The notes under the pieces were generated by a model. That model did not search any database, had not been told where the DNA came from, and saw only the letters and a program-made list of their open reading frames with translations. Source: Eggerthellaceae bacterium (lineage in GTDB: Bacteria; Actinomycetota; Coriobacteriia; Coriobacteriales; Eggerthellaceae). Taken from it: a stretch of DNA of 7,981 nucleotides. The position numbers were made by a program, and so were the translations under genes. Location of the stretch: positions 1 to 7,981 of the forward strand of contig CAAEEV010000071.1 in the NCBI GenBank assembly GCA_900754955.1, written 5' to 3'. This document shows, piece after piece, positions 5,080 through 7,981 of this stretch. How positions within the stretch are numbered: position 1 is the first letter of the stretch; each line of letters begins with the position of its first letter.

Positions 5080-5183
5080 GATGGCGCGGGTCGTTCACGT
5101 TCGTTGGCCTCGTTTTCCGATGGCGCGAGCCGTTCGCGTCCGTCGTTCGCACCCGTCGTTCGTGCGCGGCGTTCTCGCGAGTG
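5080..5183. repeat. 13-bp / 39-bp periodic repeat
   Basis: gttcg-type 13-bp units begin at 5132, 5145, 5158 and 5171 (the last gttct). The phase extends upstream, with gttcacg at 5093, 39 bp before 5132. A longer block of 21 bp beginning gatggcgcg is present at 5080 and 5119, also 39 bp apart, with 18 of 21 identities. This indicates past tandem duplication in non-coding DNA. Confidence 0.5.
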
Positions 5184-5205
5184 TGCACCGCAGGTTTCGC
5201 GTACA

Positions 5206-5225
5206 AATGTTTCATGTGAAACATT
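5206..5225. promoter_or_regulatory. parS-like centromere site (ParB binding), one mismatch
   Basis: TGTTTCATGTGAAACA (5208-5223) differs from the bacterial chromosomal parS consensus TGTTTCACGTGAAACA at one central base (C to T). The dyad extends outward to aatgtttca / tgaaacatt, giving 9-2-9 arms. ParB-CTP clamps load at parS to organise origin segregation. No parA or parB is in the window, but satellite parS sites commonly lie away from those genes, mostly in the origin-proximal part of the chromosome. Confidence 0.6.
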
Positions 5226-5304
5226 CCCGATCGACCGATGCGCTCTTGCGGGTCGAGACATGTGAGCGCGCCCGCAGTTCATGCGCCCGCATCGTTACGG
5301 CAAC

Positions 5305-5343
5305 AAAAAAGCGGCTGCAGCTCGGTGAAGCTGCAGCCGCTTT
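5305..5343 (-). terminator. Rubrerythrin terminator
   Basis: A perfect 12-bp stem, gcggctgcagct (5311-5322) / agctgcagccgc (5329-5340), extends by three A-T pairs and has a six-base loop. On the minus strand it is followed by a run of six Ts (5310-5305). It lies 30 bp beyond the rubrerythrin stop, a textbook intrinsic terminator. Confidence 0.9.
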
Positions 5344-5372
5344 GGAGAGCGATGACCTTGTTCAGCGTCGCA

Positions 5373-5981
5373 TTAGAACGCGCGGAACTTGTCCTTCGGG
5401 CAGAAGCAGATCGGGCACTTGTCGAAGTCCTCGCCCTTGTGGATGTAACCGCAGATCGGGCAGAGGTAGTAGGTGTCGTCGTCGGCAGCGTCGATGTTGT
5501 TGTATGCCTCCAGATAACGCTCGGCATGCACGGACTCGGCAAGCTTGGCGCGGGTGAACACCTGCACGGCCTTCTTGTTGCCCTCCTCCTGGGCCTTCTG
5601 GATGAAGGCGGGGTACATGTCGGAGGTCTCGTAGATCTCGCCGTTGGCGGCGGCGATCAGGTTCAGGTCGATGGCCTCGGGGGTCGGAGCGTCGGCCGTG
5701 GGCTTCTGGAAGTCAGGCTCAACCTCGGCGACCAGCTTGTACTCCATGGCGATGTGGATCTGCTCGGCCTCGGAGGTAGCCTTGAACAGGCGGGCGATCT
5801 GCTCATAGCCGGCCTTCTCGGCGGCCTCAGCGAACGCGGCGTACTTGGCGGACGCGCCCGTCTCGCCGGAGATGGCAGCCTTCAGGTTATCAAGCGTGGT
5901 GCCAACCTCGGTGCCGCTGTTGGCGACGACGTTGAAGTTGGTGGAGTTTTCGGCGGTGGGGAGCTCAGAACGCACGTTCAT
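5373..5981 (-). CDS. rbr: Rubrerythrin
   Basis: Rubrerythrin reduces hydrogen peroxide to water in anaerobes, with electrons passing through its rubredoxin iron to a diiron site. The 202-residue protein has a ferritin-like four-helix domain with candidate diiron ligands E40 (SGETGAS), E73 and H76 (EAEQIH), E115 and E118 (GEIYE), and E149/H152 (AESVH). A C-terminal rubredoxin domain follows with C174-x2-C177-GY and C189-x2-C192. An N-terminal extension of about 28 residues precedes the first helix. The start at 5981 is set by aaggaga 8 nt upstream; a GTG 54 bp earlier lacks a site. It is monocistronic with a strong terminator. AT-rich DNA with direct repeats at 6042-6060 lies upstream and may hold its promoter. 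Identification is firm; the exact ligand set would need alignment. Confidence 0.95.
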   Translation of the reverse strand: MNVRSELPTAENSTNFNVVANSGTEVGTTLDNLKAAISGETGASAKYAAFAEAAEKAGYEQIARLFKATSEAEQIHIAMEYKLVAEVEPDFQKPTADAPTPEAIDLNLIAAANGEIYETSDMYPAFIQKAQEEGNKKAVQVFTRAKLAESVHAERYLEAYNNIDAADDDTYYLCPICGYIHKGEDFDKCPICFCPKDKFRAF

Positions 5982-6040
5982 TGACAGGATCTCCTTCTCA
6001 TCATTGCAAAGTAAGCTCGTCTCGGAATCGGCCACCTAAT

Positions 6041-6081
6041 TGGTAACAAAAAAGGTAACAAATTCCGCTCCGATAACCTTA
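6041..6081 (-). promoter_or_regulatory. AT-rich rubrerythrin upstream region with ggtaaca repeats
   Basis: ggtaaca occurs at 6042-6048 and 6054-6060, 12 bp apart, separated by an A-run, and ttacc (6079-6083) lies nearby in inverted sense. This AT-rich block 60-100 bp upstream of the rubrerythrin start is the likeliest promoter/operator site. No -35/-10 pair fits convincingly. A PerR-, Fur- or other redox-regulator site is not recognisable. Confidence 0.3.
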
Positions 6082-6399
6082 CCGCCATCGGCGAAGCGGT
6101 GCAAGCGGATATCGTTTCCAAATCGCCGCATGCGTCGAACATTCATAATTGATCTCGCCTTTACCCGCCGACCACGAATACGGTGGACGCGTGACCACAG
6201 CGGTCGCGTCGCTTGCTGTTGCGACAAGCGTGGCGTTGCGTTTGCTGCTGTTGCAGCAGGCACGGCATCATGTTGATCGCGCATACAACGCTTAAGGCGT
6301 CACGTTGACCGCGGCCGCGATGATCGCGGCGCCACGTTGGCTGCGACCGTGGCAGGCGCGGTGCCCGCAACGCCTGCGGTAGACGTGCAGGGGTCGGCA
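6061..6399. other. Spacer upstream of rubrerythrin, no gene seen
   Basis: This 339-bp stretch lies between the rubrerythrin promoter region and the end of the PIN toxin gene. Short ORFs on both strands (such as 6040-6276 plus and 6161-6403 minus) lack ribosome binding sites and family resemblance. It carries the 32-bp-period repeat and two adjacent GC hairpins (6314-6330 and 6331-6353) but no T-tract terminator for the toxin operon. Confidence 0.5.
6269..6364. repeat. Three degenerate 32-bp repeat units
   Basis: Units beginning ca(t/c)gttg start at 6269, 6301 and 6333, exactly 32 bp apart. Agreement is best over the first 13 bases and the GC-rich last 6. The second unit contains the hairpin gccgcga/tcgcggc (6314-6320/6324-6330), and gccacg/cgtggc (6331-6336/6348-6353) folds next to it. 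Confidence 0.45.
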
Positions 6400-6837
6400 T
6401 CAAAACTCAACTTCGGCTGTGTCGCAGAAAGCGTCAACGTATTCCTGAGCACTCATTCGTTTGATGGTTGAGCGGCGGAACGCTCGCTCATCGCGTGAGA
6501 TTATGAAATCGACGGGAGCGACTTCGGCGCTTGCCCGAATGAGGCCGTCTTCAAAGTCGGGCTCGTCAGACGCGATTGCGATACGGCAGATTGATTCGTC
6601 GATGGGGAGGATCTCGAAGGCGTCGAGCGCCGCAGCGACGAACTCACGTGCCGACGGCTCGTCGAAGTACTTCGTCAAGATGTAGTAAACGTCTTTAAGA
6701 TAAAGCGCGGTGACGTATCCCGTAAGAGTTCCGTGTGCTATTTCGTCGAGCAGGAGCGTTGCAGCCGCCCAGCCAGGCCGTTCGTTCATGGCGGCGTCGA
6801 GGATGATGTTGGTGTCGATGAGCGCGGTTCTATTCAT
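6400..6837 (-). CDS. PIN-domain ribonuclease toxin
   Basis: The 145-residue protein has a PIN fold (PIN_3-like), the Mg-dependent RNase domain of VapC-type toxins, which cleave tRNA, rRNA or mRNA. Acidic active-site candidates are D8 (ALIDTN), D49 (LYLKDVYYIL, Asp where many PIN proteins have Glu), D97 with neighbouring E96 (DFEDGLI), and D116 (ISRDERAF). The chosen start at 6837 overlaps the antitoxin stop by 8 nt (ATGAATAG), implying translational coupling; an ATG 12 bp earlier is in frame but gives a poorer junction. The C-terminal helix (SAQEYVDAF) is typical. It is the second gene of the antitoxin-toxin operon. The catalytic set looks intact, so the toxin is probably active when free; the RNA target cannot be predicted. 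Confidence 0.87.
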   Translation of the reverse strand: MNRTALIDTNIILDAAMNERPGWAAATLLLDEIAHGTLTGYVTALYLKDVYYILTKYFDEPSAREFVAAALDAFEILPIDESICRIAIASDEPDFEDGLIRASAEVAPVDFIISRDERAFRRSTIKRMSAQEYVDAFCDTAEVEF

Positions 6838-7120
6838 AGCGGCTCGCAATCAGCTCTTTGATTTCCGCATCGGTCAGTCGTCCGATCGCGGCATGATGCG
6901 GACGCGCGGCGATGCTCTTCATGCAAGCGATGGCGCGAGCACGCTTTTCTGCGCCGTCGTCGTTGCCTGCGCAGGGAAGGTCGCCGCCGCGCGAGGCGGT
7001 TTCGACGAGAATGGAGCCGCAGTATTGCCCGAACGACATGCCGAACTCACGACGCGTTCGCGCGTCAGCGAGTGCTAGCTGCTGTTCGTCTGCTCTGCCT
7101 GAAAACGTTTTAGTTGACAT
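6830..7120 (-). CDS. Ribbon-helix-helix-type antitoxin of the PIN toxin
   Basis: The 96-residue protein precedes and overlaps the toxin gene, the usual antitoxin-first order. The N-terminus (residues 3-40: TKTFSGRADEQQLALADA, then TRREFGMSFGQYCGSIL) fits a beta-strand followed by two helices, as in ribbon-helix-helix antitoxins that bind DNA as dimers. The rest (about 50-96, ending LTDAEIKELIASRYE) would be the toxin-wrapping tail. The start at 7120 has a near-perfect aggaggt 4-5 nt upstream; the frame extends to 7192 through the operator and is not used. Three cysteines (34, 50, 66) are unusual but of unknown meaning. It presumably neutralises the toxin and represses the operon via the palindrome at 7168-7189. 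The fold call is by pattern, not alignment. Confidence 0.75.
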   Translation of the reverse strand: MSTKTFSGRADEQQLALADARTRREFGMSFGQYCGSILVETASRGGDLPCAGNDDGAEKRARAIACMKSIAARPHHAAIGRLTDAEIKELIASRYE

Positions 7121-7155
7121 GCAGACCTCCTGTTTTTTCGAAGATGCGCACCATA

Positions 7156-7184
7156 ACAATACCAAGCAATTGTTTACTTGTAAA
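7156..7184 (-). promoter_or_regulatory. Toxin-antitoxin operon promoter
   Basis: On the minus strand TTTACA (7184-7179) and TATTGT (7161-7156) have a 17-bp spacer. Initiation near 7149 would give a leader of about 30 nt. The -35 is buried in the palindrome at 7168-7189. Confidence 0.5.
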
Positions 7185-7189
7185 CAATT
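7168..7189. promoter_or_regulatory. Palindromic operator of the toxin-antitoxin operon
   Basis: aattgtttac (7168-7177) and gtaaacaatt (7180-7189) form a perfect 10-2-10 dyad, 48 bp upstream of the antitoxin start and overlapping its -35. Autorepression by the antitoxin or the toxin-antitoxin complex is the family norm and the simplest reading. Confidence 0.75.
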
Positions 7190-7382
7190 CACATTGCGCG
7201 CTCTTCTGTGCGAATTTGGTGCTTGGCTCGCGCTGGGTTTTTGCGAGCGCGATAATCGGATGCGGCAAACGAAATCGCGGTTCGCCGCAAGATCGGCAAA
7301 CGCTGGCTGGCAGTCTTGCGAAGCTTGCGCGTTAGATCGGTGTCAGATCTGCTCAAGAACCGCGCATGCGAAAGGACAGAAC

Positions 7383-7981
7383 ATGGAACGCGACGTGGCA
7401 TGGAAGAAGTACGGCGAGGATGATCTCGCCGCCGTCGACGCGCTGGCGAGCGACTACATCGACTTCATCTCCGAGAACAAAACCGAGCGCGAATGCGCGG
7501 CGGCGGCCATCAAGCTCGCCGAGGAGGCGGGCTACCAGCCGCTCGACGAGGCGGTGCGTGCGGGTCGTGCGCTCAAGCCGGGCGACAAGGTGTGGGCGGC
7601 GTCGCACGGCAAGGCCGTCATTCTCGTGCAGCTGGGAACCGAGCCGATCGCGAACGGTATGAACATCCTCGGCGCGCACATCGACTCGCCGCGCCTCGAC
7701 ATCAAGCAGAACCCGCTCTACGAGGCGGGCGGCTTCGCGCTGCTCGACACACACTACTACGGCGGCATCAAGAACTACCAGTGGGTGACGCTTCCGCTTG
7801 CGCTGCACGGCGTGGTGGCCAAAACCGACGGCACGGTAGTGCCGGTGTCGATCGGCGAGGACGCGGGCGACCCCGTGTTCTGCGTGACCGATCTGCTGCC
7901 GCATCTCGGTCGCGCCCAGATGGAGAAGAAGGGCGCCGCCGTGGTCGAGGGTGAAGATCTCGATCTGCTCGTAGGGAACCG
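7383..7981 (+). CDS. M18-family aminopeptidase, 3' truncated by window edge
   Basis: The first 199 residues are present and the frame runs off the edge; full members have about 430-470 residues. M18 enzymes are cytoplasmic dizinc aminopeptidases that remove N-terminal residues, often acidic ones, and assemble as dodecamers. GAHIDSPRLDIKQNPLYE (97-114) contains the first zinc ligand H99 and the accompanying D101. HYYGGIKNYQWVTLPLALHG (124-143) is characteristic of the bacterial/clostridial branch. The remaining metal and catalytic residues lie beyond the window. The start at 7383 follows aaagga by 6 nt. It is divergent from the toxin-antitoxin operon, 262 bp from the antitoxin start. A gataat at 7251-7256 might be its -10 but has no matching -35. 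Family assignment is firm. Confidence 0.93.
   Translation, partial: MERDVAWKKYGEDDLAAVDALASDYIDFISENKTERECAAAAIKLAEEAGYQPLDEAVRAGRALKPGDKVWAASHGKAVILVQLGTEPIANGMNILGAHIDSPRLDIKQNPLYEAGGFALLDTHYYGGIKNYQWVTLPLALHGVVAKTDGTVVPVSIGEDAGDPVFCVTDLLPHLGRAQMEKKGAAVVEGEDLDLLVGN

Larger units (their letters stand above)
4969..5301. other. Repeat-rich spacer between yfcE and rubrerythrin
   Basis: This spacer between convergent genes contains the 13/39-bp periodic repeat (5080-5183) and the parS-like palindrome (5206-5225). Plus-strand frames at 4937-5557 and 4987-5265 cross it, but they give Arg/Ala/Cys-rich low-complexity peptides with no ribosome binding site that I trust. Confidence 0.55.

Noticed and set aside
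5206..5225. Terminator of yfcE
   Set aside because: The dyad has no T-run after it on either strand, lies about 240 bp from the yfcE stop, and is better explained as a parS-like protein-binding site.
4937..5557. 206-residue plus-strand ORF after yfcE
   Set aside because: It overlaps the yfcE end, the rubrerythrin terminator and the rubrerythrin coding region, and the translation is low-complexity.
5373..6035. Longer rubrerythrin start (18 more residues, GTG)
   Set aside because: There is no Shine-Dalgarno before it, whereas ATG 5981 has aaggaga at normal spacing.
7366..7662. 98-residue plus-strand ORF overlapping the aminopeptidase start
   Set aside because: The Ser/Arg/Thr-rich translation is an out-of-frame shadow of the M18 gene, which has the RBS and conserved motifs.

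Overview
This window looks like chromosome from a high-GC, strictly anaerobic actinobacterium, most probably a gut Coriobacteriia (Eggerthella/Slackia-like). That placement is inferred from GC-ending codons, a rubrerythrin, a HrcA/CIRCE-controlled small heat-shock gene and the general style of the proteins; no rRNA or marker gene is present. Eight genes are well supported. None is a phage or insertion-sequence gene.

Layout: 1-765 holds no confident protein gene. It contains an intrinsic terminator, a 36-bp inverted repeat (114-149 / 277-312) enclosing a chain of hairpins and a five-codon ORF, and a 22-bp-period degenerate repeat. At 766-1407 (+) is an azoreductase-like flavodoxin-fold oxidoreductase. 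At 1537-2157 (-) is an ADP-ribose-type Nudix hydrolase lying 52 bp downstream of a Sir2 NAD-dependent deacylase (2210-2956, -), probably one operon. An Hsp20 gene (3161-3607, -) has a perfect CIRCE operator and a recognisable promoter about 220-260 bp upstream. A 576-bp spacer (3871-4446) with a pyrimidine-rich part and a Z-DNA-prone repeat part precedes a YfcE-type phosphoesterase (4447-4968, +). The next spacer holds 13/39-bp repeats and a parS-like site one base from consensus (5208-5223). Rubrerythrin (5373-5981, -) has a strong terminator. A 32-bp-period repeat at 6269-6364 follows, then a RHH antitoxin/PIN toxin operon (7120-6400, -) with a palindromic operator over its -35. The window ends inside an M18 aminopeptidase (7383 onward, +).

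How the genes fit together: Sir2 consumes NAD and releases nicotinamide plus O-acyl-ADP-ribose, and the neighbouring Nudix enzyme belongs to a family that hydrolyses ADP-ribose compounds, so the pair may form a small NAD-turnover unit. Hsp20, rubrerythrin and the flavodoxin-fold enzyme suit stress and redox defence in an anaerobe, but they are separate transcription units. The most unusual feature is in the spacers: four intergenic regions each carry a degenerate periodic repeat with its own period (22, 32, 13/39 and about 60 bp). I found no obviously new multi-gene system; the candidates for something undescribed are the inverted-repeat element at 114-312, the periodic spacers and the isolated parS-like site.
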